From Betaproteobacteria bacterium (GTDB lineage Bacteria > Pseudomonadota > Gammaproteobacteria > Burkholderiales > Rhodocyclaceae): a DNA stretch of 64,000 nt. Positions 1 to 8,377 of the stretch are shown here, in pieces; the stretch's first letter is position 1, and each line of letters begins with the position of its first letter. The stretch is from contig JADJXY010000002.1 of the NCBI GenBank assembly GCA_016720065.1, positions 1,129,001-1,193,000 on the forward strand, given 5' to 3'. The notes under the pieces were generated by a model that saw nothing but the letters and a program-made list of their open reading frames with translations, had not been told where the DNA came from and did no database searches. Both the position numbers and the translations under genes were made by a program.

Positions 1-1
1 C

Positions 2-1243
2 ATCAATGACAGCCTGGGCCACAGCCAGGGAGACCGCCTGCTGCAGGCAGTCGCCGAGCGCCTCAAGGGCTGCGTGCGTGAAGACGATACCGTCGCCCGC
101 CTGGGCGGCGACGAATTCGTCGTCGTCCTGGCCGACATGGCCGAGGTGGACGACATCGTCCCGGTGGCCCGAAAAATCCTCGACGCCCTGGCGGTTCCCG
201 TCGATATTGGGGCCCAGGCCCTCTCCGTGGGGTCCAGCCTGGGAATCGCCGTCTTCCCCCGGGACGGCGATTCGGCCGCAGCCCTGTTGCAGTATGCCGA
301 CACTGCCATGTACGAGGCCAAGGCCCAGGGCGGCAACGCCATGGCTTTCTTCTCGCCGGAGATGAAGGCCGCCATCACGGCGCGGCTGGAAATCGAAGCC
401 GGCCTGCGCCGTGCCCTGGATCAGAAGGAACTCCGCGTTCATTACCAACCCATCGTCGATGCCGCCACCGGCCGCGTCGTCGCGGCAGAGGCCCTGGTGC
501 GCTGGCAGCATCCCCGGGAAGGCCTGGTCTCGCCCCTGAGTTTCATTCCGGTCGCGGAAGAAACCGGTCTCATCCTGCCCCTGGGGGCCTGGGTCATGGC
601 CGAAGCCTGCCACCAGGCGCGAGCCTGGCAGGATCTCCGCCTCGGCGACATCCCCGTCTCGGTCAATCTCTCCGCCCGCCAGTTCAGCGTTCCCCATCTC
701 GAAGACACGGTGCTCAAGGCACTCGAGGACTCGGGGCTTCCTCCGCGACTGCTGCAACTGGAAATCACCGAAAGCAGCCTCCTGGAGCAGTTCGCCTACG
801 CCCAAGCTGCGGTCACCAGTCTGGTCCAACGGGGCGTGAGCTTCGCCATCGATGATTTCGGAACCGGCTACGCCTCTCTCAGCCAATTGAAGCGTTTTCC
901 CATTGCCCAACTGAAGATCGACCGCAGCTTCGTCCAGGGCATCGGTTCCGGCAGCAGCGACGATGTCCTGGTCGAAGCCGTGCTCACCCTGGCCGCCCGA
1001 CTTGGCCTGAAGACCGTCGCCGAGGGCGTGGAAAGCGCCGCACAGCAGAAATTCCTCTCCTGGGCCGGCTGCGAACGCTTGCAGGGCTTCCTCTTCGCCG
1101 CTCCGCTACCGCCGGAGGATTTCATTGCCTTCGTTCGTCGTTGCAACAGTCCGTTCCATGGCGGCGCGCAGGACCAGCCGCAAGCCCATGGGGACGCTGC
1201 CCTGGAAGCCCCTCTCTCACCCCTCGATGGAGACCCGCGATGA
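2..1243 (+). CDS. GGDEF-EAL domain protein (5' truncated by window)
   Basis: The 3' part of a cyclic-di-GMP enzyme whose start lies before the window; the frame is open from base 2. The visible part begins inside the GGDEF domain, with the active-site motif RLGGDEF near base 100. A complete EAL phosphodiesterase domain follows. Its catalytic landmarks are all present: AEALVRW, LEITES, IDDFGTGYASL, LKIDRSF and TVAEGVES. The EAL half therefore looks active, and the GGDEF half keeps its signature, so the protein may be bifunctional or GTP-sensing. Any sensory N-terminus is out of view. Its stop overlaps the next start in an ATGA arrangement, so the two genes are probably cotranscribed. Confidence 0.95.
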   Translation: MNDSLGHSQGDRLLQAVAERLKGCVREDDTVARLGGDEFVVVLADMAEVDDIVPVARKILDALAVPVDIGAQALSVGSSLGIAVFPRDGDSAAALLQYADTAMYEAKAQGGNAMAFFSPEMKAAITARLEIEAGLRRALDQKELRVHYQPIVDAATGRVVAAEALVRWQHPREGLVSPLSFIPVAEETGLILPLGAWVMAEACHQARAWQDLRLGDIPVSVNLSARQFSVPHLEDTVLKALEDSGLPPRLLQLEITESSLLEQFAYAQAAVTSLVQRGVSFAIDDFGTGYASLSQLKRFPIAQLKIDRSFVQGIGSGSSDDVLVEAVLTLAARLGLKTVAEGVESAAQQKFLSWAGCERLQGFLFAAPLPPEDFIAFVRRCNSPFHGGAQDQPQAHGDAALEAPLSPLDGDPR

Positions 1244-1800
1244 TCCGCCGCACCAGACTTCTCACGACCCCTCTGCTCCTCACCGCATCCCTTCTCGCCT
1301 CCGCAGGCGCCTTGGCGGCCAACGCCTGTACCCTGTTGGCCTCCCAGGATGCTGCTGCCCTCGCGGGCGCCCCCCTGCCCGAAAACTTCAAGGCCGAAAC
1401 CGCACCCACCGCCCAAAACGGGCGCGATCACACCACCGTCTGTGGCTGGTTTCCCAAAGGGTACGACCTGCGCAGCGCCGAGGCACCGCCTGAGGCCGGG
1501 GTCCAACTCACCGTCCACGCCCTCGGCTCAGCGGCTGACGCAAAGTCGTTTCACACCAACGCTGCCGAAATGACGCGCGAGATGGCCAAGTCCGGCCCCC
1601 TTGCCGCAAAGATCAGTACCCCGGCCGGGATAGGTGAAAACGCCATACTCGACATCAAGACCCTCGGCGGCAATACCCAGGTGGCCACGTTGAAATTCGT
1701 GAAAGGCGCCAACGCCCTGCAAATCCAGGCCTGGACCAAAGGCCCCGGCGCTGGCGACGTCGCCACCAAAGCGGCAAAACAGGTTGCTGGCAAGCTGTAG
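1240..1800 (+). CDS. Small exported protein of unknown function
   Basis: A 186-residue protein starting at the ATG that overlaps the upstream TGA stop. An open frame extends further upstream, but this start gives a classic Sec signal peptide: MIRRTR, a hydrophobic stretch rich in Leu and Ala, then a probable cleavage after ALAA. The mature part begins with NACTLL and has a second Cys in the segment TVCGWF, so one disulfide is possible. I do not recognise the family. Translational coupling to the GGDEF-EAL gene is the only functional hint. A periplasmic location is inferred from the signal peptide. Confidence 0.8.
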   Translation: MIRRTRLLTTPLLLTASLLASAGALAANACTLLASQDAAALAGAPLPENFKAETAPTAQNGRDHTTVCGWFPKGYDLRSAEAPPEAGVQLTVHALGSAADAKSFHTNAAEMTREMAKSGPLAAKISTPAGIGENAILDIKTLGGNTQVATLKFVKGANALQIQAWTKGPGAGDVATKAAKQVAGKL

Positions 1801-1813
1801 GCTCAATTTTCCT

Positions 1814-1841
1814 GCTCCCCCGGCCAAAGGACCGGGGGAGC
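1814..1841 (+). terminator. GC-rich hairpin, possible terminator
   Basis: A perfect 10-bp stem (GCTCCCCCGG paired with CCGGGGGAGC) with an 8-base loop, 13 bases after the stop of the small exported protein. There is no T-tract on either side, so it is a weak intrinsic terminator at best and may instead protect the mRNA 3' end. The remaining roughly 250 bases up to lysS show no further gene or clear promoter. Confidence 0.4.
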
Positions 1842-2097
1842 GGATGCTCTCGTTCTCCGTACCCGACCGGGCGATGCGCCCTGATGTCGAGCCCCTGCCT
1901 AATCCCCTGTGGCCCAGGAGCGAGCCCGTCCGCCCTCGGCAGCGCGGATGCGAGTGCCCCGGAGCCGGCGCAGACAGGAGGTGCGCCACGGCCCCCGCCT
2001 CCAGCCCCAGTGGTGACACGCGATAGCCCATGTGCCACAATCGCCGCCCCGGCGGCCCTGGCCCTTCCTGCGCATTATTTCGCCCACTGACTCCATC

Positions 2098-3600
2098 ATG
2101 ACCGACAAGACCTCCGCCTCCGCCCCCCAGGACGAAAACCACATCATCGCCGAGCGCCGTGCCAAGCTCGCCGAGTGGCGCCAGACCGGCAAGGCCTTCC
2201 CCAACGATTTCCAGAGGGAGAACACCGCGGCCAAGTTGCTGGAGGCCTACGGCGAGAAAGTCGCCGAGGAACTGGAAGGCCTGCCCGTCGAGGTCAAGGT
2301 GGCCGGCCGCATGATGCTGAAGCGCGTCATGGGCAAGGCTTCCTTCGCCACCCTGCAGGACGTTTCCGGCCGCATCCAGATCTACGTGGCCCGGGACAAG
2401 GTGGGCGAAGAATCCTACTCCGCCTTCAAGACCTGGGACCTGGGCGACATCATCGGCGTCGTCGGCACCCTGATGAAGACCAAGACCGGCGAGCTGACCA
2501 TCCAGGCGGCTGAAATCCGCCTGCTGACCAAGTCCCTGCGTCCCCTGCCGGACAAGTTCCACGGCCTGTCCGACGTGGAGATGAAGTACCGCCAGCGTTA
2601 CGTCGACCTGATCATGAACGAGGAAACCCGCTTCACCTTCCTCGCCCGTAGCCGCATCGTCGCCTCCATCCGCAACTACATGAGCGGCCACGGCTTCCTG
2701 GAGGTCGAGACACCCATGATGCACCCCATCCCCGGCGGCGCCTCGGCCAAGCCCTTCGTCACCCACCACAACGCCCTGGACATGCAGCAGTTCCTGCGCA
2801 TCGCCCCCGAGCTGTACCTGAAGCGCCTGGTGGTGGGCGGCTTCGAGAAGGTCTTCGAGATCAACCGGAACTTCCGCAACGAAGGCCTCAGCCCGCGCCA
2901 CAATCCCGAATTCACCATGATGGAGTTCTACGAGGCCTACGCTGACTACAAGAGCCTCATGGACTTCACCGAGGGCCTCTTGCGCCACGCCGCCCGCGAG
3001 GCCCTGGGCAAGGAAGTATTCGACTACCAGGGCCGCGTGCTGGACCTCTCCAAGCCCTTCCATCGCCTGACCATCTGCCAGGCCATCCAGAAGGAACACC
3101 CGGAATTCAGCGACGCCCAGTTGGCCGACGCCGAGTTCCTCAAGACCAAGATCAAGGCCTTCGGCGAGCCGGTCAAGCCGGGCGGCCTGGGCAGCCTGCA
3201 ACTGCAGATGTTCGAAGCCTGCGCCGAGGCCCAGACCTGGGAGCCCACCTTCATCATCGACTACCCGGTGGAAGTCAGCCCCCTGGCCCGCGCCTCCGAC
3301 AGCAACCCGGAAATCACCGAGCGCTTCGAGCTCTTCATCGTCGGCCGCGAGATCGCCAACGGCTTTTCCGAGCTCAACGACGCCGAGGACCAGGCCGCCC
3401 GCTTCGCCGCCCAGGCCCAGGCCAAGGACGCCGGCGACGAGGAGGCCATGTACTACGACGCCGACTTCATCCGCGCCCTGGAATACGGCCTGCCCCCCAC
3501 CGGCGGCTGCGGCATCGGCATCGACCGCCTCGTCATGCTGCTCACCGACGCCCCGGCCATCCGCGACGTCATTCTCTTTCCGCAGATGCGTCCGGAGTAA
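2098..3600 (+). CDS. lysS: Lysyl-tRNA synthetase, class II
   Basis: A 500-residue cytoplasmic enzyme that charges tRNA-Lys with lysine using ATP. The N-terminal OB-fold anticodon-binding domain covers roughly residues 60-150. The class II catalytic core follows, with motif 1 around FLEVETPMM, motif 2 around NRNFRNEG and HNPEFTMMEFY, and motif 3 GIGIDRLVMLL near the C-terminus. The length is normal for bacterial LysS. The frame is open upstream, but MTDKTSASAPQDE at 2098 is the expected beginning and sits at the usual distance from the OB fold. The gene appears to stand alone, with an unrecognised ORF downstream. Confidence 0.97.
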   Translation: MTDKTSASAPQDENHIIAERRAKLAEWRQTGKAFPNDFQRENTAAKLLEAYGEKVAEELEGLPVEVKVAGRMMLKRVMGKASFATLQDVSGRIQIYVARDKVGEESYSAFKTWDLGDIIGVVGTLMKTKTGELTIQAAEIRLLTKSLRPLPDKFHGLSDVEMKYRQRYVDLIMNEETRFTFLARSRIVASIRNYMSGHGFLEVETPMMHPIPGGASAKPFVTHHNALDMQQFLRIAPELYLKRLVVGGFEKVFEINRNFRNEGLSPRHNPEFTMMEFYEAYADYKSLMDFTEGLLRHAAREALGKEVFDYQGRVLDLSKPFHRLTICQAIQKEHPEFSDAQLADAEFLKTKIKAFGEPVKPGGLGSLQLQMFEACAEAQTWEPTFIIDYPVEVSPLARASDSNPEITERFELFIVGREIANGFSELNDAEDQAARFAAQAQAKDAGDEEAMYYDADFIRALEYGLPPTGGCGIGIDRLVMLLTDAPAIRDVILFPQMRPE

Positions 3601-3712
3601 TTCCCGCCGCAGCCCAGCCATGGCCATGTCCACTTCGGATCGCCGCGCGGCTTGCGCTGTTTTCCGTCTTTCTGTGCACCGCGGCTGACTGGCGACAGGA
3701 ATCGACCAGGCC

Positions 3713-4204
3713 ATGCAGATCGCGCAAATCCAGGCCGCCGCCGATCCCATCCAGGACCGGCTGCTGTTGCGCATCGCCACCAACACCCAGGAGGAAGTGC
3801 GGGTCTTCGTCACCCGCCGCCTGTTGCGGGATCTATGGCCCCTTCTGATGGCTGTCCTGGCCGACCATCTCGGCCGTCCGGCCCCGACCTCGGGCAGCGC
3901 ACCGGCTGGCGCGTTTGGTGAGCCATATCGCCTGGAAAATCCCAGCCTGCCCCTGGGGGCCCAGCCTCTTCTGCCCGGCGAAGCCAAGGTGGAGCCCCAC
4001 GGACCGGGCCGCTGCCTGCTGACACTCAAGGAACCCCGGGAGCGCTGCTTCGCCCTCGCCCTGGACGCCGACCTTCTTCACGCCCTGTGCGCCATGTTGC
4101 GGGCCGGCGCCGAGCAGGCACGATGGGATCTGGATTTGCCCTACGGCAGCCCGGCACCGGCCGGCGCGGAGGCGGCGCCGAAGGGTAAGCAGTTCCTCCA
4201 CTGA
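3713..4204 (+). CDS. Hypothetical protein, 163 residues
   Basis: An open frame on the coding strand between lysS and mnmC, 112 bases after the lysS stop. The N-terminal half is predicted helical (MQIAQIQAAADPIQDRLL, and VFVTRRLLRDLWPLLMAVL), the middle is Pro/Gly-rich, and a second helix-like segment (DADLLHALCAMLRAGAEQA) follows. There is no signal peptide or recognised motif. The composition and same-strand position are consistent with a real gene, but I cannot assign a family. Confidence 0.6.
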   Translation: MQIAQIQAAADPIQDRLLLRIATNTQEEVRVFVTRRLLRDLWPLLMAVLADHLGRPAPTSGSAPAGAFGEPYRLENPSLPLGAQPLLPGEAKVEPHGPGRCLLTLKEPRERCFALALDADLLHALCAMLRAGAEQARWDLDLPYGSPAPAGAEAAPKGKQFLH

Positions 4205-4239
4205 TGCCAGCAACACCATGGGGCGCGATCCCCCTCCAA

Positions 4240-4327
4240 CCGTTCGCCCTGAGCCCTTCGACATTGCTCAGGACGGGCCTGGCGCAGGGCGGTTTGCCAC
4301 GGGCTTCGACAAGCTCAGCCCGAACGG
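4240..4327. repeat. Imperfect inverted repeat, dispersed-type intergenic element
   Basis: The left arm at 4240-4260 begins CCGTTCGCCCTGAGC. The right arm at 4301-4327 contains TTCGACAAGCTCAGCCCGAA and is close to the reverse complement of the left, with several mismatches. The sequence type, an inverted pair around a TTCGAC and CTGAGC core, resembles widely dispersed REP-like intergenic repeats. It lies between the unknown ORF and mnmC. Copy number in the genome cannot be seen here. Confidence 0.6.
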
Positions 4328-4376
4328 AGGGTGAGGAAGCCGTAAGCCGGCGAAGCGCCCTGCGGGCCACCCCCTG

Positions 4377-6311
4377 ATGTGGCTCGAACCCGCCCGCCTC
4401 GAATTCGGCCCCGAGGGCACGCCGTTTTCCGCCGCCTACGGCGACATCTATCACTCCGTCCAGGGCGGCCCGGAACAAGCCCGCCATGTATTTATAGGCG
4501 GAAACGGCCTGCCGGCCCGCTGGCGTGGGCGGGAGCGCTACGTCATTCTGGAGACCGGCTTCGGCCTGGGGCTCAACTTTCTCGCCACCTGGGCGGCCTG
4601 GCAGGCGGACCCGCAGCGTTGCCGCCGCCTGCACTTCGTTTCTGTCGAGAAGCACCCCTTCTCTGCCACCGACCTGCGCACCGCCCAGGCCGCCTGGCCC
4701 GAATTCGCCCCCCTGGCGGAGGAACTGCGCGAGCGCTGGCCCCCCCTGGTTCCCGGCGTCCATCGCCTCAACCTGGCCGGCGGGCAGGTGATCCTGACAG
4801 TGGTGTTCGGCGACGCTGTCGAGGTCTTGCGCAAGATCGACGCCGCCGTGGATGCCTTCTACCTGGACGGTTTCTCGCCGGCCCGGAACCCGGAACTGTG
4901 GTCCCCCCCGCTCTGCCGATCCCTGGCCCGGCTGGCCGCCCCCGGCGCCACCCTGGCCACCTGGTCGGTGGCCGGTGGCGTGCGTGAGGCCCTGACCGCC
5001 GCTGAATTCGATCTGGAAAAGCGCCCCGGCTTCGCCGGCAAGCGACAGATGCTGGTGGGCCGCTACCGCTCGCGCAAGCCCGACACCCGCCAGTTGCCAC
5101 CAGATCGCCGCGCCATCGTGCTGGGGGCAGGCGTCGCCGGCAGCACCGCTGCCCATCGCCTGGCTGCCCGGGGCTGGCAGGTTACCGTCCTCGACCGCCG
5201 CGCCGCTCCCGGCCTGGGCGCCTCCGGCAATCTGGCAGGCGTCCTGCGGCCCCTGCCCAGCGTTGACGACAATCGCCTCGCCCGCCTCACTCGGGCCGGG
5301 TACCTGGCCACCCGAGCGCTGCTGCGCGACCTGGGCCATACCGTGCGCTGGAACCCCTGCGGCGTCCTGCATCTCGCCCGGGATGCCGCCCACGAGGACG
5401 TGCAGCGGCGCACCGTCGCCACCTTGCTGCCCCCGGAGGAGTTCCTTCAATTCATCGACCGGGATGCGGCCGCCCGGCGCCTGGGCTGGCCGGTGAATAC
5501 GGGGGGATGGTGGTTTCCCGCGGGGGGCTGGGTGCAGCCGGCCTCCTTGTGCCTTGCCGCCCTGGGGGCTTTCCCCGAGCGGATCGCAGCGCACTTCGGT
5601 CAGGCCGTCACCCGGCTGGAGCGCGGCACCGACGCGTGGCTGGCCCGGGACGCCGAGGGCCACATCCTGGCGGCGGCGCCTCATCTGATCGTCGCGGCCG
5701 GCGCCGAAGCCCGGCAACTGGCCCCGTTTTCCCGCCTGCCCCAGCGCCGCGCCCGGGGTCAGGTCAGCCATCTCCCCCGGGGGGCGACGCCGCCCCTGGA
5801 TGTGGTCCTGTGCAGCCTGGGCTACGCCACGCCGGCGGTGGATGGATTCCACCTGGCAGGCGCTTCGTTCACGCTGGAGGATGAAGAAACCGCCGAGCGA
5901 ATCACGGACCACCGGGACAATCTGGCCCGCCTGGAATTGATGCTGCCCGGCTTCACCCGGGGCCTCGCAGCCGAATCTCTTGGCGGCCGGGTGGGTTTCC
6001 GTCCCGCCTCCCCGGACCGCCTGCCCCTGGTGGGCGCGGTGCCCGACTTTTCCGCCCCACGGACGGCCACCCGTCTGGTGGATTTGGCCCGGCTGCCCGG
6101 CCTTTGGTGCCTGCAGGGCTACGGTGCCCGGGGCATCGTGTGGTCCGGGCTGATGGCCGAATTGCTGGCCAGCCGCCTGGACGGCGACCCGCTACCCCTG
6201 GGCGGCGACCTGGCCGATGCCGTGGACCCGGGCCGTTTTGCCCTCGCCCGCGGCAAAACGGCGCCGCACCCAGTAGTCGAAGCTGAGGCGTCCCGGCCCG
6301 GCAAAGATTAG
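4377..6311 (+). CDS. mnmC: Bifunctional tRNA U34 modification enzyme MnmC
   Basis: A 644-residue fusion that finishes the mnm5s2U34 wobble modification in tRNA. The N-terminal SAM-dependent methyltransferase domain (about residues 1-235) includes ETGFGLGLNFLATW and the segment FYLDGFSPARNPELW. The C-terminal FAD-dependent oxidoreductase domain (from about residue 243) opens with the dinucleotide-binding motif VLGAGVAGSTAAHRL and ends with the FAD-contacting stretch LQGYGARGIVWSGL. The oxidoreductase half removes the carboxymethyl group and the methyltransferase half then methylates. The last 120 bases overlap the end of the convergent doxX gene. The conserved core ends near RFALARGK, so the overlapping tail may be dispensable. 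Confidence 0.95.
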   Translation: MWLEPARLEFGPEGTPFSAAYGDIYHSVQGGPEQARHVFIGGNGLPARWRGRERYVILETGFGLGLNFLATWAAWQADPQRCRRLHFVSVEKHPFSATDLRTAQAAWPEFAPLAEELRERWPPLVPGVHRLNLAGGQVILTVVFGDAVEVLRKIDAAVDAFYLDGFSPARNPELWSPPLCRSLARLAAPGATLATWSVAGGVREALTAAEFDLEKRPGFAGKRQMLVGRYRSRKPDTRQLPPDRRAIVLGAGVAGSTAAHRLAARGWQVTVLDRRAAPGLGASGNLAGVLRPLPSVDDNRLARLTRAGYLATRALLRDLGHTVRWNPCGVLHLARDAAHEDVQRRTVATLLPPEEFLQFIDRDAAARRLGWPVNTGGWWFPAGGWVQPASLCLAALGAFPERIAAHFGQAVTRLERGTDAWLARDAEGHILAAAPHLIVAAGAEARQLAPFSRLPQRRARGQVSHLPRGATPPLDVVLCSLGYATPAVDGFHLAGASFTLEDEETAERITDHRDNLARLELMLPGFTRGLAAESLGGRVGFRPASPDRLPLVGAVPDFSAPRTATRLVDLARLPGLWCLQGYGARGIVWSGLMAELLASRLDGDPLPLGGDLADAVDPGRFALARGKTAPHPVVEAEASRPGKD

Positions 6312-6737
6312 GGGAAGCAGCATGCCCAGAAAGAGCACCGGCAGTTTGAAATTGCCGAAGCCCTTGTCGGTGAAGCCGTAGCCCTGGTACAGCTCACCCA
6401 GGGTGCCCCACGAATCAGGCCAGTGCACACTGGCGATGGCAACGAGTGTGAGGACAAAGAGCGAAACCGAGAAGAAGCGGGTGGCGATGCCCAGCACGAG
6501 CGCCACACCGCCGACCAGCTCGAACCAGGTGGACATCTGCCAACTGATTTCCGGGGGCACTAGGCTGAAGGGGAAAGGAAAACGCTCCTGAATGTCGGCA
6601 AACCAGTTATCGCCGTGGAATTTCTCCAGACCGGATTCGAAGAAATCCCAGCCCAGCAGGATGCGCAGACTGAGAAGGCCGATCCAGAGACCGACGAGGT
6701 CGAGGGTTTCGAGACCCTTGGGAATGAGGGTTTTCAT
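6192..6737 (-). CDS. DoxX-family membrane protein of the bufferin operon
   Basis: A 181-residue protein with about four hydrophobic membrane segments, typical of DoxX/SURF4-like proteins. The N-terminal region carries the family-type stretch SLRILLGWDFFESGLEKF. It is last in the operon, and its ATG overlaps the bufC stop (ATGA). DoxX proteins recur at the end of bufferin/HvfABC operons (called BufD or HvfE in some organisms), probably as inner-membrane partners in a redox or export step. The role here is inferred from that context. The 3' end overlaps mnmC by 120 bases on the opposite strand, and the core fold ends near FDYWVRRRF. Confidence 0.88.
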   Translation of the reverse strand: MKTLIPKGLETLDLVGLWIGLLSLRILLGWDFFESGLEKFHGDNWFADIQERFPFPFSLVPPEISWQMSTWFELVGGVALVLGIATRFFSVSLFVLTLVAIASVHWPDSWGTLGELYQGYGFTDKGFGNFKLPVLFLGMLLPLIFAGPGRLSFDYWVRRRFAAGEGKTARVHGIGQVAAQG

Positions 6738-7480
6738 GGTTTGACTCCGAGGATGACCCCCAGGCGGCGAAGGTCTTCGAGGACGCTGCCGCCCTGGGTA
6801 ACGAGAAATTCAGGATCAGGATGGGCGATTTCGGCCGCCACGGCCAGACAGGCAGCGCGCCCGGTCATGCCTTCGCCCAGAAGGGCGAGCAGGCGAGCCG
6901 TCACAGGATTGCTGGCGGCAAAAGCGACCTTGTCGGCAGCATCGCGGAAAACGATGAGATAGGTGGCTTCCGGCTTGCGGGGACGGTAGGCCGGGCCGAT
7001 GCGATTGACCGGCCAGGCGTAGGCGAGATTCAACAGGGCCGGATTGACCACCGGCGTGCCGCTCAGAAGATCGCCCTCGCGCACATGGGGCGGCGTGGGG
7101 GCGTCGGAAATATCGAGGGCCAGTTCCACCCATTCGTAATGGGCGAGTTCACCGAACCAACGCGGCAGGGGCCGGCGCATCACGCCTTCCTGAAGGTAAC
7201 GCAGGAATTCCCGCGGAATCTCCCGGAACCAGGGCGTGGGGCTGCGCCAATCCCGGAAGAAGGCCCGGTTGAGGCGCCGCCAGCGCGCTTCGCCCAGAAT
7301 GGCCCGGCATACGGGGAAGCAGGCATCCAGAAAGCCGGTGATGTTGTTGAACAGGAGTTCCTCGTAGACGGCCATGCGCCGGGCCGGCACGCCGACGGGG
7401 CGGCCCGTGCGCCGCGGGTCCCGGATGCGCCGCCCAAAGGCGATCTGGAATTTCTGGAAAGGCAGGAGCTCGGCGGTCAT
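6734..7480 (-). CDS. bufC: BufC-type DUF2063 protein (RiPP recognition partner of the MNIO enzyme)
   Basis: A 248-residue cytoplasmic protein starting MTAELLPFQKFQIAFGRRIRDP; the frame continues upstream, but this ATG overlaps the bufB stop in an ATGA arrangement. It belongs to the DUF2063 family. In MNIO systems these proteins bind the precursor peptide and form a complex with the DUF692 enzyme. The helical N-terminal part includes RMAVYEELLFNNITGFLDAC, a typical family region, and the C-terminal half is the more variable recognition domain. Its position between bufB and doxX, with start/stop overlaps on both sides, indicates strict co-expression. Confidence 0.9.
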   Translation of the reverse strand: MTAELLPFQKFQIAFGRRIRDPRRTGRPVGVPARRMAVYEELLFNNITGFLDACFPVCRAILGEARWRRLNRAFFRDWRSPTPWFREIPREFLRYLQEGVMRRPLPRWFGELAHYEWVELALDISDAPTPPHVREGDLLSGTPVVNPALLNLAYAWPVNRIGPAYRPRKPEATYLIVFRDAADKVAFAASNPVTARLLALLGEGMTGRAACLAVAAEIAHPDPEFLVTQGGSVLEDLRRLGVILGVKP

Positions 7481-8322
7481 GCGGCGCTCCGACGGCCTTC
7501 GACATGGCGCTCGAGAATGTCCGCGATCACCTCCACCTCCCGCACCAGATCCCCCAGATCGGGAATGTTGAAATCCCGCTCCAGGCAGGTGGGCACGGGG
7601 CCGGTGCGGCGGTAGGCTTCTTCCAGCAGATGCCACACCGGGTCGATCACTGCGGCGCCATGGGTGTCCACCAGGAGCCCGTCCGGCTCGGTGTAGTGGC
7701 CGGCCACGTGGATGTAGCAGGTCTTCTCCAGGGGCAGCGCGGTCATGAATTGCAGCGGGTCGAAGCCGAAATTGCGGCTATTGACGTAAATGTTGTTCAC
7801 ATCGAGATGCAGCAGGCAGTCGGCTTCCGCCACGATGGCCGAGATGAATTCGGTCTCGCGCATCTCCGCCCCCGGGGGGGCGACGTAGTAGGAGGCGTTC
7901 TCGATGCCGATCTTCATCTCCAGGATGTCCTGGGCGCGGCGGATGCGCTGCGCCACCCAGCGGACGGCATCACCGGTGAAAGGAATGGGGAGCAGGTCGT
8001 AGAGCTGCCCATCGTCGGAACACCAGGAAAGGTGCTCGGTGTACAGGGCCATGCCGTGTTCGGCCATGAAGGCCTTGATGCGGCGGAGCAGCGCTTCGTC
8101 CAGGGGCGTGGGACCGCCCAGGGAAAGGGAAAGGCCGTGGCAGACGAAGGGATGGCGCTCGGTGAAGTGGCGCAGATCCTTCGCCGACCGGCCGCCCATG
8201 CCGGCCCAGTTTTCCGGGGCCAGTTCGAAGAAGCGGAGCGCCGCGGGGACGCCGGCCTTGAGGGGCTCGATGAGTTCGCGGCGAAAGCCGAGTCCGGCGC
8301 CGGTGGGAGGGGTGCGGGGCAT
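7477..8322 (-). CDS. bufB: BufB, DUF692 multinuclear iron-dependent oxidase (MNIO)
   Basis: A 281-residue DUF692 enzyme with a TIM-barrel fold that uses a multi-iron centre to oxidise cysteines of a ribosomal peptide into oxazolone/thioamide-type groups. Family landmarks are GLGFRRELIEPL at the start, ELAPENWAG, HGLSLSLGG, LYTEHLSW, GIENASYYV, LHLDVNNIYVN and HVAGHYTEPDG. These carry the His, Asp and Glu residues expected to bind iron. The open frame extends about 112 codons further upstream, but that part is a low-complexity shadow of bufA. The ATG at 8322 gives the expected start. The substrate is presumably the Cys-rich product of the gene directly upstream. Confidence 0.93.
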   Translation of the reverse strand: MPRTPPTGAGLGFRRELIEPLKAGVPAALRFFELAPENWAGMGGRSAKDLRHFTERHPFVCHGLSLSLGGPTPLDEALLRRIKAFMAEHGMALYTEHLSWCSDDGQLYDLLPIPFTGDAVRWVAQRIRRAQDILEMKIGIENASYYVAPPGAEMRETEFISAIVAEADCLLHLDVNNIYVNSRNFGFDPLQFMTALPLEKTCYIHVAGHYTEPDGLLVDTHGAAVIDPVWHLLEEAYRRTGPVPTCLERDFNIPDLGDLVREVEVIADILERHVEGRRSAA

Positions 8323-8347
8323 GGGGAGAAGGCTGAAGGGGAAGGAC

Positions 8348-8368
8348 GGGGCGCGCCGGGCGCGCCCC
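8348..8368 (-). promoter_or_regulatory. Intercistronic hairpin between bufA and bufB
   Basis: A perfect 9-bp stem, GGGGCGCGC paired with GCGCGCCCC, around a 3-base loop. It starts 10 bases after the bufA stop and lies upstream of the bufB start. There is no T-tract, so full termination is unlikely. Position and stability suggest a processing or partial-termination element that keeps precursor mRNA in excess over maturase mRNA. That role is inferred. Confidence 0.55.
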
Positions 8369-8377
8369 GGAGGGGAA

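Noticed and set aside
2676..3449. Short minus-strand frames inside lysS
   Set aside because: Shadows of a conserved synthetase with intact class II motifs.
1528..5912. Long minus-strand open frames (833 and 628 codons) opposite lysS and mnmC
   Set aside because: They are low-complexity Gly/Arg/Gln-rich translations with no motifs, while the plus strand encodes conserved enzymes.
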